This document shows positions 24,709-36,639 of a stretch of 64,000 nt of DNA, piece after piece. Position 1 is the stretch's first letter. Each line of letters opens with the position of its first letter. Below the pieces are notes generated by a model that saw nothing but the letters and a program-made list of their open reading frames with translations, was not told where the DNA came from and did no database searches. The position numbers were made by a program, and so were the translations under genes. Where the stretch lies: NCBI GenBank assembly GCA_015501605.1, contig JADNRZ010000007.1:868001-932000 (forward strand). The letters run 5' to 3'. Source of the DNA: Panaeolus papilionaceus (Eukaryota > Basidiomycota > Agaricomycetes > Agaricales).

Positions 24709-25153
24709 TTGATGAAGTTGCAACATGACATGCGTCCTTGATCACAAAGGTATTAGGCCGACAACTAAAAGCACCAAAAATCGCATCTGAAATCCTCAAT
24801 GAGAGCCGTTTTCGACACGTTTTGTTCACACTGGGTATGACAATACCATGAAGAGAAGATGAGAGATGCATGAATTGTCTAAATATGCTATGTACAGACT
24901 GAAAATAAGGTATTGCAATTGGTTAGGAGCATGATGTGGTATGTGTACTATTTACTATGTCTGCAAAGATAAATGTATGTTCTTGAACCTAAAACTAATT
25001 ATGTATAACGAAAAGAACAAATGTCCGCGGGATATACCGAAAGCCAAGCAGGATGACAAGAAGTATAACAAAAGAATTACATACAATGTGCGTATGTATG
25101 AACAAGTCTTTGCTGACTGGAGAGAAACGAAGCATTAAAGAGCTCATTATACG
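24709..25153. other. intergenic, no gene seen
   Basis: AT-rich spacer between tRNA copy 3 and the 3' end of the exchanger gene. The upstream side (23806-24272) likewise holds only the 3' UTR of the GPI-protein gene. No further feature seen in either stretch. Confidence 0.5.
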
Positions 25154-27802
25154 CTAACCCTTAAGTTCGACAACGATATTGAGAACCATCACCACCACAT
25201 ACGTTCCAATAAGTACGAATCCCCAGCGCCGTGAGAGGAAGTAGTTGTTGAGAGGGACGAATAATAGGGTTCCGCCCAACAGGAACAGGAGGCCAAAGCC
25301 ACTCACAAAGAGAGTTTTGGAGAGCTTGAGAAGATACGGCTGGTGAGTTTTACTAATGATGTATGACCCTGAAAGTCCGATGCCGAGCAGAATATTTAGC
25401 ATCGGCCCTCCGAAGCATGCCGCGAAGCCCATAGCTGGTGCGTGGATCTACAAAGTAAAGGTTTAGTTTAAGACCACCAATGGCACAAATGGAGTTTTAA
25501 CGTACTGCAACAGTAATATTGGCGACAGTGTCGGCGAGTGAGTTGCCGATGGCAAAAATAGTCAAACCGATGATGGCGTCCGAAAGTCCAAAGATGATAC
25601 CGAAAGTCTTTATATTCATCTTCAGCACACGTATGAAGACATCCAAGATAGCGGAACTTACTTGAAGGATATTAACAACTTCGTCACAGATAGCCATAAT
25701 CCAAACCATTGAGACCATGAAGCCGATTGAACATCTGATCATGCGGGAAGTTACACTGGAACCATTTCCAGCGAAACATAGAACCGCAATCGCGATTCCA
25801 ACACCTGCGAAAAAAGTTGCGAGCAAAAACCAGCGCTCGTGATCATATCCATCTGAATGAGGCCGTTAGCGTTGGACATAACACAGAGCAGATTGACTGG
25901 ACTCACCAAGAATCACTTTGACACAAAACAGAGGGCCAAAGACACACTGAGCTGCCATCAGGTATTTGTTGAAAGCCAAACCGCCATGGAGATCAGCTTC
26001 GACCATATCCTCAGCAGCCAAGACATCGTCTTCAGGACCTGAGATGGCAGACATGGCCTGTTCTTCAGGGAGCTTATCTGAGACTTGAGCATGATGAGGA
26101 GTGACCACCACGGGCAATGTCAGGGTTAGGGCAAGAATGGGGGGAGCGGCGGTAATGAGGGTTATCATACTGATAATGCTGGCTTGTCGCAAATTCTGAA
26201 GGGTTGGGAACAGTGTTTTGAAAGTAGCGCTGAGGGCGCGCTTCCACTTGGGTCGTCTGTCAATGACGAAGGAATCGGCGAGCTCAGTCTCTGTAAGTGA
26301 GAGTGTATCTGAGGGTGAGGCGGGTGTGTGTAGGATAGTAGGCACCAAAGATTGGTTCTCTGGATCCCGACTCTGATTGTGGTTCATGGCGAAATAGTCA
26401 ATTGGTTCACCAGCTGAATCATTGGGGCGATGCTCGTTGGTGCCTTCAGGGTGAGGGCTAAGTCTCGTCATGGAATGCTCGTAGTTGCCGATGTCAGCTA
26501 CGCTATTGTGTAATGAGTTCGGTACCGTGCGTGTTGAGCGAGCGCTCTGAGGTTGGTGATAATGTCCGCCTGCAAAAGGTGTAATGGGTTGTGTCCATGC
26601 ATCCAGCGGTGCGCCGGCATGGGGCTGCAATGAAGAGACAATATCGCGAAACTCGATGGCCCCGACGAGTGAAAAGGAAGGTAGCTGGTTGACTCGAGTC
26701 GAAGAAGGTGATGGCGAACGAGATACAGGTCGCGGTGCAAGGTTCGTCTGCAAGCGCGGAGGGGTTGGTGCCGATACCGCTCTAACCCTATTGGGGGTGG
26801 CCGGGGAAAGAGAGAGCCTTGGGATAACTGGCACAAACCACAAGTCAGCGATCATCATGACATCAAAAATAATGACGTGCTCACCTTCGTCACGATATGT
26901 CTCCTCTGCGTATTCGCTGCGGATTTTGTTGTGCTCTTCCTGAAGACGTGCTATACGTTTCTCGCGCCAGGTGGCCACAATGACGATAAAAACGTAGCTC
27001 AGATACATCCCAACCATGCCATATGCTTCCCAGTGGGATATCTTACCATCCCAAAGGGTGAGCAATACCATAGTAATAGCCATCGTAAAGAAGCCGACGT
27101 CCCGTAAGAAGGTATTCTTTTGAACCTGGAAGGGCTTGATGATACACATGGTGCCCACGACGCAAGACACGATGAATGAGGCAGCACCCAACAGCTCACC
27201 AACCGCCAAACTTCCAGAGTTTGCATGCATAGCAGAAAAAGTCGAAAATAGATCTGGACTGCCATTACCGAACGCAAGGAACGTGACGCCAGCAACGTTG
27301 TCGTCTATTCCAAGTAGCTGGCAAATGGTGGCCAGGTTGGGGGTAAAGAAATCTGCAGCGCTGATTCCAAGGGTTGAGAAGAGGAATCCTAGCCATACGA
27401 CGATACCTGCGAAAGCGAAAGGTCGTGTGGATGGCTTTGTGCAAAAATAGGTGGAGAGATAGTTGAAATTGGTAACTGTATCAGGGGCTTCGCACTCATT
27501 GCGAACATAATCGCATTGATTCTCCGCAGGGAGGCCAAGAGGTCGACACTGATAAGTATATTGGCAATAAGATTTACAATGCCAAGGGACGAGAGATATT
27601 CGCTACTTGCCTCGTGCTCGGATGAATAAACTGGGGTTGAACTGGGATCAGTCAACTCTGAATGCATCCTTTTAACAAGGCTGCCGGTCTCTCCAAAGAG
27701 AAGACTTGTTCGTGGTTGTTGTGCATAACGACTTTGAGACCATAATAGAGCGTTAATAACGAATACGAAGGCAAAGATGAGCCTTCCAGAGTTCAAAGCC
27801 AT
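25154..27802 (-). CDS. Na+/Ca2+-exchanger family membrane transporter
   Basis: Exons in order: 27802 to about 27578 (donor uncertain), 27548-26885, 26827-25907, 25852-25662, 25607-25506, 25447-25154. It belongs to the cation/Ca2+ exchanger superfamily (fungal YDL206W/CCX-like). A hydrophobic N-terminus and a Cys-containing loop (NQCDYVRNECE) lead into the first exchanger domain with the alpha-1 repeat FLAFGNGSPDLFSTFSA. A long Ser/Pro-rich cytosolic loop (about 250 residues, polar, likely phosphorylated) follows, then the second domain with alpha-2 repeat TIFAIGNSLADTVANITVA. About 11-12 membrane helices are seen. It exchanges cations across an internal (vacuolar or ER) membrane by family analogy; ion selectivity is not shown. 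The 54-nt intron 25661-25608 is a multiple of three and could be retained, but homology and a GTAAGT donor favour removal. The first intron may be as short as 29 nt, so an alternative donor is possible. Confidence 0.88.
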
Positions 27803-28182
27803 AGGAGAAGGAAAGAATCAAGGACTAAGCTGGAGTTGTGGCATGAAGGACTAAATGGAATCAGTTAAACCTGGAAATGATGCAGGCTGGTGCACAGCAC
27901 AACACACACACAGCACACGCGGAGTCAGATGTCACACTTGTCATACTCCAATACAGTTTCAATCCATAACAAATTTAAACAATTATTATCTTGATACCAC
28001 AACGGTTCTTTATCGGGCACTCTTGCATTTTTACTGCTCAGACGACCAGCTATCTATTTTACAGGTAGACGCACGTTCGACGTCATATTTACATTAGTTC
28101 TCGCTCATTTAATGTCCTCGTGGTCTTTGGTACTACTGAACCAACGCTCGACCTTGATATTCCCTGTATAAATAGACCAACG
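27803..28182. other. intergenic, exchanger promoter and DUF6534 3' end
   Basis: 380 bp upstream of the exchanger start and downstream of the DUF6534 gene. It contains a CACA-rich segment near 27898-27920. If the DUF6534 gene uses a further 3' exon (acceptor at 28163), its end would lie near 28089. Confidence 0.4.
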
Positions 28183-30428
28183 TTAAGTCCATTGGATTTG
28201 TACCCCTCTCTCCACCTGCTGGCTCACCAGAATATCTCGGTCTGGGTCTTCCGCTTTCAATGACTCTTCATCGTCGTTTCTCCTATTGGTATCTCTAGTC
28301 CGCACCTGTGGAGGATACATTCATCATTATCGTCTTGAAATAAACGTTATCTAGTGTTCATATTAGAGACTTGCCTGTATATGACTTCTTTCTCGGTGTT
28401 CTAAAGCAGAAGTCACATTGAAACTTGTTGACATTTCAGTGGATTCACTCCGTGCCTCGGGATTATGTCGTATTGTCGCTCGTGAGTTCAAAACTGCCAG
28501 TAATGAGTTCGCGTATACTGTTTGTAATACAAGACGTCAGCGAGTGTCTAAATCAAAAATTTCTCTCACATACGCTTCCCGATGACGAAGTCAATTGCCA
28601 CAGAATAAAAGGAGTTGGGAAGCACCGAAAACATGATAGTTTCTATAATGGCAATGGCGCTGGTGCAATTTTCATTTGATCAGCACATCACCTCCAGCGG
28701 GCATGTTACTAAAATTATACGTACGATGTCAGTATACATCTGTTGATAGCAAAAATCATTAGGCGGTCGATAATGCTGTTGGTATCATCAAAGCCCACGC
28801 GCTTGCTGCCCAGAAGGACACAAAGCGCGACGGCAATCAATATGTCGGATATGATTGCACTGACACCAAAAGGTACGGCTGATGAAAGCTGGAAAGAACG
28901 TCAAACTCATAAACCGACCGCCTTTTGGTCGAAAAAACGCCGTACCGAGACTTCTTTCAGTTTTGAGAACTGTTTTTTAATAAATCTACAGCAAGGAGGG
29001 CATCAAAAACTGACAACACGAGACCAAGGAATGTCATACAAGAAAACGACAGTCTCTGCGTTCGTTCTTTCATTAGTAAGAGTCAGGAGTAATGAACGGC
29101 GTTAAATTTTACCTATGCCGAAAACTGGCGGTGACACGTCAGAAAGGTATAGGTATGAAGTGCGAAACAGAATGGACATACCGAAATGGGCAAATACAAA
29201 AAACCCGATGACGGAGGCAACCCACCATCGAAATTTTGGAGAACAAACTGATTGGAAGATGAGTGGGTGTACCGGCAATGAACGGCGCGAGACCTACGTT
29301 GGAAAATACGTTGCGTAAAAAAACTGCGTTGTGTTGAGATTAGTTTATCAAGACTATGGGGTTGGAGGTATCTTACCATTGCACGATAAACGCCATTAAT
29401 ACCTACATAGGAAGTCAGGTAAGTTTGGTTTAACAAGCCTATACAAACCACCTACATTAGCTCCTACAGAAGTCTGTGGATGTCACATTGAGAGTAAATC
29501 CCGATCCGATATTGAAAAACGCACAAATAAGGACCTATGAAACGGATTAATTCGAGAAAAACCGGTCATTAAAGGTGGTGCTCGTACCATGTCCCATCCT
29601 TAGTCGCCATAGGCTCCCCGAATCCCGTAATCTATGTTGACAATGACAAGGTCAGGCCCCATCTCCACAGTAGAGAAGAACTTCAAGAAGTGAATTACAA
29701 GATAGGCATACAACACATGACACACTGCAAGGAATCGCGAAGAACGATTACAATCAGTCTGTGCCACTATTAGAAGATGATCGGTCTACTCACTCAACAC
29801 GACATGAAACGAATCCAAAAGCCTGGTACATATTTACACAACACTTTAGAATGCTTCTCGGGGATCCTGCTCATTGGAGAACGCACCAGACGGATAGAAC
29901 CTATGTATAGACGATGTCCATATTTAGTGAACAAGTTCCTGGCTCTCCACCCAAAAATATTCGATTCTCACCAGCAGTTTCGTCCCATTTCCATCCTTGG
30001 GGAACGAAGCATAATAAAAATAGGCCTGCGGGGTAAATTTTTCGTATTGGATCGTCGTTGGCGCGCATTTGGAGCGTTTAAGGGCACACGACCCGGTACA
30101 TGTCGGATGATAAAGGTAGGAAGGTCGGGTATTTGTCGGAGGTGAGTGAAAAGTACATTTATTAGGGAGGGAGATATAGAATGATATTTAGTATATGAAG
30201 ACTGGTTTAAATCATCGCAAGCAGTATCGCATATGAAAAGTGCATAGGTCAATGAACAAAAAGAGGCTGAGAACGAACCTGCAGTGTCGTGATGCCATAG
30301 ACCGCCATCGTCACCATCCCCCCAATAAATATAGCGCCTACGGGGTACAATCGAATACTCGTTATCGCTGAAATACAAATAGTAAATGATACTATCGGCG
30401 TACCTGCGGTTTGGTGGATATTTTCCAT
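28183..30428 (-). CDS. DUF6534-type seven-helix membrane protein
   Basis: Built by hand from small exons with consistent phase: 30428-30404, 30367-30279, 30025-29972, 29900-29887 (14 nt), 29822-29794, 29724 to about 29650, then (one unresolved junction) 29402-29377, 29323-29298, 29247-29113, 29055-29040 (16 nt), 28985-28946, 28888-28725, 28659-28574, 28517-28375, and probably 28305 onward. The pieces join into helices typical of the family: LYPVGAIFIGGMVTMAVYG, then TLQAYFYYASFPKD, then VWLLDSFHVVLMCHVLYAYL, then FIVQCFFTQRIFQL, then WWVASVIGFFVFAHFG, then SDILIAVALCVLLGSKRVGF, INRCILTSAIAIIETIMF, and IDFVIGKLYANSLLAVLNSR. This is the very large basidiomycete DUF6534 family; function unknown. 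The last intron appears to have a GC donor (CAG|GCAAGT at 28374). If it is not spliced the protein ends at 28363. The gene is nearly invisible to simple ORF scanning. Confidence 0.78.
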
Positions 30429-32806
30429 TTCCGTCTTCCCACTACTTCCAAAATCGTAGGTTGATGTCTGGCTACCGCCCTTGCAGTTCAAAGGTTATTC
30501 TTGCGACGAAGAGATCAAGGTATCGCGGGTAAAAGCTCGGAAGGCAGAGACCGCTGGAGTGCGGAATCTGGACGGGCGAGGTCAAGAGAAAGCTAGAGAA
30601 GGGACACCAAATTGGAACCTTGACGAGGGTTTGAATATAAGAACTAGCAAGTCGTAAAGAAAACGAAGGAGATGTAGTTTGAAATCAGCAGGGTGGAAGA
30701 TGCCTCTCAGGGTGATGTTGTGCGTGAAGAAGTCAAAGCCAGAATTCCTCTCGATGTGCTGCCCTCTTGTCTGGATACAGACTAGTTGAAAAGCTGGAAG
30801 GCGTGACAGTGCTTCTTGCTCTCCAAGAAGCAATTCCCTGTCAGAAAACAAAAGGAGCAGCCTGGGCGGAGAGGAATCAAAGAAGATGGAATCTTGATTC
30901 CGTGGTACACATGCAGGTAATGGGTATAGTTTGGGTATAGTCTGGGTTGGTCATTGAATTGGAGTCAACTTGGTTTATCAAAAGTGGATAAAACGGGGAA
31001 ATATACGCTTCGGTAAAGAGCCTCCGAAGGGTAAAGCCGAACGGCTTCGAGGAGAATGGCTTAGGATGACCACGCGATCCTCGTTTTCTTGGAATGCAAA
31101 TGCGGATTGTGTATATCTTCCGTTCATGTGAACAACTTGTATCCGTTCGTTTGGTTGGTGATCATAAATTAAAGTTTACTGCTTCTGCCCTTTGAGTTTG
31201 AATAATGCTTTCAAGTATCGTGGCTTCAATCGATGATGAGACTTGTTGTTTTACCATTTCAGTGGGTTGCAGGGTCTGTAAGGGTTTGGGGCTATCTGTT
31301 CTGCTAAATGCCAAATCGTATAACCATCTGGGAAAACACAGCTCAAGGGCTGGAGAGTTGCTGGAGACGGATTGATCAATCATCAATCTCGGCAGATTTC
31401 ATGGCTTCTTTGAGGCTTGGCAGAAAGCGGCAATGGGAGACTGGGGTCGGCCAGGATGCAGTGGTCAACGAATCAAGTCAGATGAACTCCACCACATGCG
31501 ATTGCTGAATTGTCCATTACACATTTACATATCTTTCCTGCAACGCGTGCAAAGATGTCAGTCAATATATTGCTTCCCACCTAGACGCTACATTTCTCTA
31601 AAATGAACGCTGGATTGAAAGGTGGATGTCATTTCGAGTAGTTTTGCTCACCTCCGAGTCCAGTTTTGTGTTGGTTTGGCCAGTGCCACGGATACAGGAT
31701 AGTACAAGACTGCGACCTGGTTGAACCTGGGTCCAGGAAGAGAACAACTGTGTGGGTATGCGAAGGCCTGTAAACACCATAGATCCAGGTTCCGCGTATC
31801 CCTGCCCTCGTAAAGACCACCCGACAGAGGCGTATCAGAAGTACATTGAATTGCAACCAATTCACGACAAGTTAAGAAGTGAAATCCTGAGATAATGTCT
31901 TTGACGCAGGGGTAACCTGTAAAAGTAGTGGATGCAGGAGGAAAGTTGGCAAGGAGTTTGGTGGTAGCAGTGCTGGTCAAACACCTGATGGTACGAACAC
32001 AAACGGCTTCCGCCTTATTCTGCCTCTAAAATTATACAGCGAGACGCATCGTTGTATAAGACGTCTGAATCCAAGATCAAAACTGAGCGTTATTAATATA
32101 TATTTTTTACCTCGTCCAACCATTCAGAACTATTTATATTTTTGAACCTCCTGCCAACGATCAACAGACACCATCTAAAACCTGTTCATCAGCTTCCTAG
32201 TGCAGGCGGAACGTTTACTGTGATTCTTCCTGTCATATGAAAGCTTATGAGCTGGGTTTTTGGTTCGATGCTTGTCAGGACTCAAGGGTTGCATTTTACA
32301 AGCACCTCGGAACCTGGGACCAGACTTGACGCCTAGCCCTCGTAATCAGCGCAATAGCTGCGTTCGACCACTAGGCAGCCTTGAAGTTCCTCAGTTTAGT
32401 GCGACTCAGAGGCACGCTGCGCCGCGAGGCTACTATTGGAACGCGTTCCAGTCTATAGCGGGTTATCAACGCCCCTAACAAAGGCGTTTGACTGGTCCTT
32501 CTCTGGCCCAATACGGTCCAATAATCACCGGAGTAGACCACAAAACCCAATGGATTCTCTTCCATACAGAATTAAATCACACACAAAAGGCCCTAAAGGC
32601 AATCCTGCTGATTGTTGCTGACGTCGCCGGAATGTGCACACACCAACATTAGGTCCGAATAGGACCAAAATTCCCAAGCTTTCAACTAATTGACCAGCTT
32701 CGAAGAGGAGTATATCAATGTTGTCCTCTCAGACATCCTCCGTTTCCGATCTCACCCCACCTTTCTTCCTCTCTTTCGTATCGGGTTACCTCCAGGTTAT
32801 CAAACG
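30429..32806. other. 2.4-kb gap, no supported gene
   Basis: Lies upstream of both the DUF6534 gene (-) and the paraoxonase-like gene (+), so it holds two divergent promoters. Minus-strand frames at 31648-31980 (110 codons, ATG start, several Cys), 31162-31386 and 30582-30851 are the longest; none shows a known domain and I could not join them. A small spliced gene at 31.2-32.0 kb cannot be excluded. Confidence 0.35.
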
Positions 32807-34304
32807 ATGCGTCAAAGCACAGTTATGGCTGCTGGAACCCGCACATTGACTTGGGTTGCTGTGATCCTGGTATGTTATAGTCACTTTACTAGTCCAGTCA
32901 CGTTTATAGCTCAAACCTTTATGTACACAGGGTGTCATATTCTATCGCAGCGGAGGCCTCATAAAGAATTGCATTATAGTGAAATCAGATTTCCCAACGG
33001 GCTATGTTGCAGGTGCAGATTATGAGGCCGACTGCTTGACTTTACGGGAGTACAATGTTCCTCGTGCAGAGAGCTTGAGTTCTTGTGAAGATGAAGTATT
33101 CTGGGAGGTCGAAGACAAGTCTGGAAACGTTGTCCAGCGTCCAGTTATCTTCACTTGTGATCCAAACCGCAAGAATTGGAACACTGTTATGGGCCCACTC
33201 AGAAACCCCGATCCTCATGGCTCGCTCTGGCTTTATATCCCATCCACTGACAAGAAGGACTATTTCAATCCTTCAGTGAAGCGAGACAAGGCCCAACGTA
33301 TCACCCTCAAGAACTATCCCGCCAACCATGACTTCCACCCTCTCGGAGCTGAAGCATGGCCTTCGCATGCAGGATCACCCTCAAACCTCTACGTCGTCAA
33401 CCATGCACGGGAGCGCACTGTGATCGAGCAGTTTGTTCTCGATCCCGCGAAGCCCACAGAAGCACAGTACATCCGTACCATCTCTTCCCCGTACTTTGTC
33501 TCACCCAACACTGTGGCGCTAACCTCTCCGGATTCTTTCTATGTCACCAACGACCACCTCTTCACTCGCCGTCTTCCCATTATTGGCCACATCCTCCCCG
33601 TCATCGAATCCGTTCTGGGTCTCCCACTCAGTTTCGTGTCGCACGTTACTCTCAACCCCGTCACGTCAACCACGAAACCAACAGACCCAATCATCGCAAA
33701 ACACGAGTTCTCCGCGTTGTTCATCCCCTTCGCCAACGGCATCGCCATTTCTCGGACCGGCACCAACGTCGCCCTCATCTCCACCAGCACAAACCAGGTC
33801 CAATTCTATACCCGCGACCCTCTCACAAACAAGATTACCCAGCGCAAGAGCGAGACGGTCATCCTCCCCTTCTCACCAGATAACGTCAACTTCACCCCTT
33901 CACTCGAGGTACCAGGACAGGAAGACGTCATTGTTGGCGGTCATCCTAACTTCCCTCATCTCACCGCGGTGGCTGCCAATAAACCCGGCGCGCACGCAGC
34001 TTCATGGGTCGCGTTGCTTGTCCCTAAACCAGCATCAGTTAGCGGAACCAATACATTCGTCTCCGACAATGATGCACCAGTCCCTCTCAATTCAAAAGTA
34101 TCTTTGGACGGCACGACGTACACGATGAAGACCCTCTTCCAGAGCAACGGAAACGAGCTCAAGTTTGGATTCATGTCCTCTTGTACGGGCCTGCGTGACC
34201 CAGAGACTGGCAATGTGTATGTGTCGGGCTTGTACGCTGAAGACGGTGCTATTATCTGCAAACCTGGATCTGGCATTGGCCGCAGAAAATATATCCAGAA
34301 ATAA
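32807..34304 (+). CDS. paraoxonase/arylesterase-like beta-propeller protein
   Basis: Exons 32807-32869 and 32931-34304, about 478 residues. The N-terminus has one hydrophobic helix (LTWVAVILGVIFYRSGGLI) that could be a signal anchor, followed by NCIIVKSDFPTGYVAGADYEADC. The body is a six-bladed propeller of the PON/SMP-30 type: DPHGSLWLYIP, ITLKNYPANHDFHPLGAEAW, LYVVNHARERTVIEQFVLDP, SPNTVALTSPDSFYVTNDH, then FANGIAISRTGTNVALISTS, which matches the PON Ca2+-site region (x-N-G-x). The conserved HPLG, NHA, and SFYVTNDH segments support a calcium-dependent esterase/lactonase fold. Substrate unknown. It is likely membrane-anchored, facing the secretory lumen or exterior. C-terminus ends GIGRRKYIQK. 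Confidence 0.85.
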
Positions 34305-34990
34305 ATATGTATGATCTATGATGCTTTAGACTAGTAGTGTTAGATAAATGCTTGAATGTGCGACGTATTTATTACCTGTCCTGTTGTTATCCCCAACATC
34401 TTTGCAAAATCTTGAGTAACGATTGTGCTGGACGAAGAAAGGGACGCTTGGAGCTTATTTCGCGCGTGGATAGCATGATAATACAAGGCATAAATATTCT
34501 TCCATAAAAGCGAGTGAAATCATAAGAAATAGAAGAAAAGCCTAACCGCGAAAGAAACTACCCCAGATCGCCCTTCAAAGCCAAAATGACAACCTGTGCA
34601 AGTCGCCATGTAGTTTTCCGCCTACAGAACAACTTCGGCTTTGGGAAGCGATAAGGATAAATGTGCCATCTAACACCTTGTACGCCGAATGAGCAACACG
34701 TTATATGTAACGAGGTGCACGACATAGCACAAGGTACCATCCAGATGAAAAAATCAGAAATGTTACATAAAACACGAACAGAAAAAGGGACACTACGAGC
34801 TAGCAACAATAAAAGGAGATATAGATGAACAGCAGACAGGAAGGGAGTGGGGGGGTGGCGACAGGATAGGAAATGAATAGAAACCTTGAAGGTGCAAAAG
34901 GCACCTACTCATCGGATACTAGAAGAAGTTGGGCAAATAGGTTCTAAAAGGGGGAATCAGAGAAATCTAATCAGGGAAATTGAATATCAC
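34305..34990. other. intergenic, convergent 3' UTRs
   Basis: Between the convergent ends of the paraoxonase-like and Bqt4-like genes. AT-rich; no coding signal recognised. Confidence 0.5.
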
Positions 34991-36409
34991 TTACACAGCG
35001 CCCATCCCGATAGCGAATGCCGCAACACCCCAAGCAAAAGACTTGGTTCTGGGTTCCATATGGAATCGTCCTACACGCCTGTTGGTAGCAATCGCCCTCT
35101 CCTCAACCTCAGGTTCCTTAAATTGGAATTGTAGAGGTGCTTCCTCCTCCTCCCTATCCCTCTTCTTCTGGCTATTAGAGCTCTCTTCAACTTCCATCTC
35201 TTTCACCAGTTCTTGTTTAGCAGATTCCCTCTTCGCCTTAAGGTGCTGAATCAAAGTCTGCTGCTCCTTAATATCCTCATCCCTCAAGGTACCCATCATA
35301 CCTTCCTCGATTATCTGATGCTCTTCCTCGACAATGGTCAATTCTGAGCCACCAGGGGTAGCCGTAATGACCTCCTTCTTGGAAGACCTGGTAGTTCGCG
35401 GGGTCTTGGTGAGAGATGACAGCGGTGCGACAGATTTAGGCGGAGCAGGACTCTTTGTCCTAGCAGATCGTCGCACAGGTGCTGGTGAGGCGCGCGAAGG
35501 CGGCTTACTGCTCTCTGAGGTAGGTGCAGGCGATGACTCCCTACGTCTCTTGCTAACAGGTGGCTTGGATGGACTTGTCGGGGAGGGCGTTGGGAGGGTT
35601 TTGGCGGCGGACGAGGGTGGTTTCACTGGAGAAGTGCGCGAAGGAGGTTTAGAAACGACAGTATTCACAGGAGGGGCCACCTCTTCGGCTTTGGGAACGA
35701 TGTATGGGGTTGCGATCGGACCGGTGTAGGTGGTCGTGCTGTTGGCAGACTTGCCAGAGCGTCTGTAGCTGCCTGTGGGATCGGGCTGAGCTTCAACGAC
35801 GACATTGATAAGCTCTCCAAGTGCATATTCCTTTCCTAGTTGAAGGGCTGTTGCGGGGCTGACCCAAGTACCTGCCAGGCGGGTAATATGTGGCTCTTTG
35901 GAGGATCCGTTATTCCCAGCAAGCTCAAAGGTCTCCTTGACCCATTGTATCTCAGCCTTCTCCTCAGTGTCTGAAGCCAGAGGGAATGCTGCCCGGTACA
36001 TGGTGGTAAGACTAACAGCGCCGGTGTCAAATCTGCGAAGAATGAATGCATGACCGTTTTCCTAAATATTGCAAGGAGAAATAAGCATTCTGCCAACTAA
36101 GCTGGATTGTCAGCTGGAATTGCAAGAGTGGCGTACCGGTGTCTCGATTTTTAGTCGACCAACCTAGATTAGAATTAGAAAGGATAAAAAGGTAAGTAAA
36201 TACTTTATAAAGTCGAAAGTAGTTCATGGTACGAACTAGAATGTCTTTGCCTTGGCAGTTGAGGATCTGATACTTGACTGGAGGCAGATTAGAAGCATTG
36301 ACTAGATAAAGATAAGTAAATGTATAATAAAAATATATAAAATAAACATACGATGATCCTTTATATGAGGATTGGCGTATCTGAGGGGTAAAGTAGGCCT
36401 TGAGTGCAT
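34991..36409 (-). CDS. Bqt4-like APSES-domain nuclear-envelope protein
   Basis: Exons in order: 36409-36352, 36301-36204, 36163-36137, 36061-34991; about 417 residues. The N-terminal 130 residues form an APSES/KilA-N-type fold: LPPVKYQILNCQGKDILVRT, VGRLKIETPENGHAFILRRF, DTGAVSLTTMYRAAFPLAS, then ITRLAGTWVSPATALQLGKEY. A long Pro/Ser/Lys-rich disordered region, an acidic coiled coil (near residues 300-370) and one short hydrophobic C-terminal helix (SFAWGVAAFAIGMGAV at the extreme end) follow. An APSES domain plus a C-terminal membrane anchor is the layout of fission yeast Bqt4, an inner nuclear membrane protein that tethers telomeres through Rap1. Mbp1/Swi4-type APSES factors lack such an anchor and carry ankyrin repeats, which are absent here. 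DNA binding is not implied. Confidence 0.83.
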
Positions 36410-36639
36410 GATGGCTATTACTGAGACGCAGGAAAAGGCGTGGTCGTGATCAACCCTTGCTTGCCACATCAACACAAATCAACAATCCCCGCGTCTTTCC
36501 CACGCTCATTTCATTAAACAACCTCTCCTTTTTTTTCCCAGTCATCAAGAAATACAGTATTTAAAATCACATTTGTATACAGGTTCAGAATCATTACAAA
36601 ACAAAACAAAAAAATCAAACACGTCTATTTAACTAAAAC

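Noticed and set aside
26498..26943. 112- and 119-codon frames inside the exchanger gene
   Set aside because: They overlap the long cytosolic loop of the exchanger, whose frame is supported by membrane repeats on both sides.
33356..34128. 175- and 195-codon frames on the + strand
   Set aside because: They are shadows of the paraoxonase-like gene in the other two frames; the main frame has clear family motifs.
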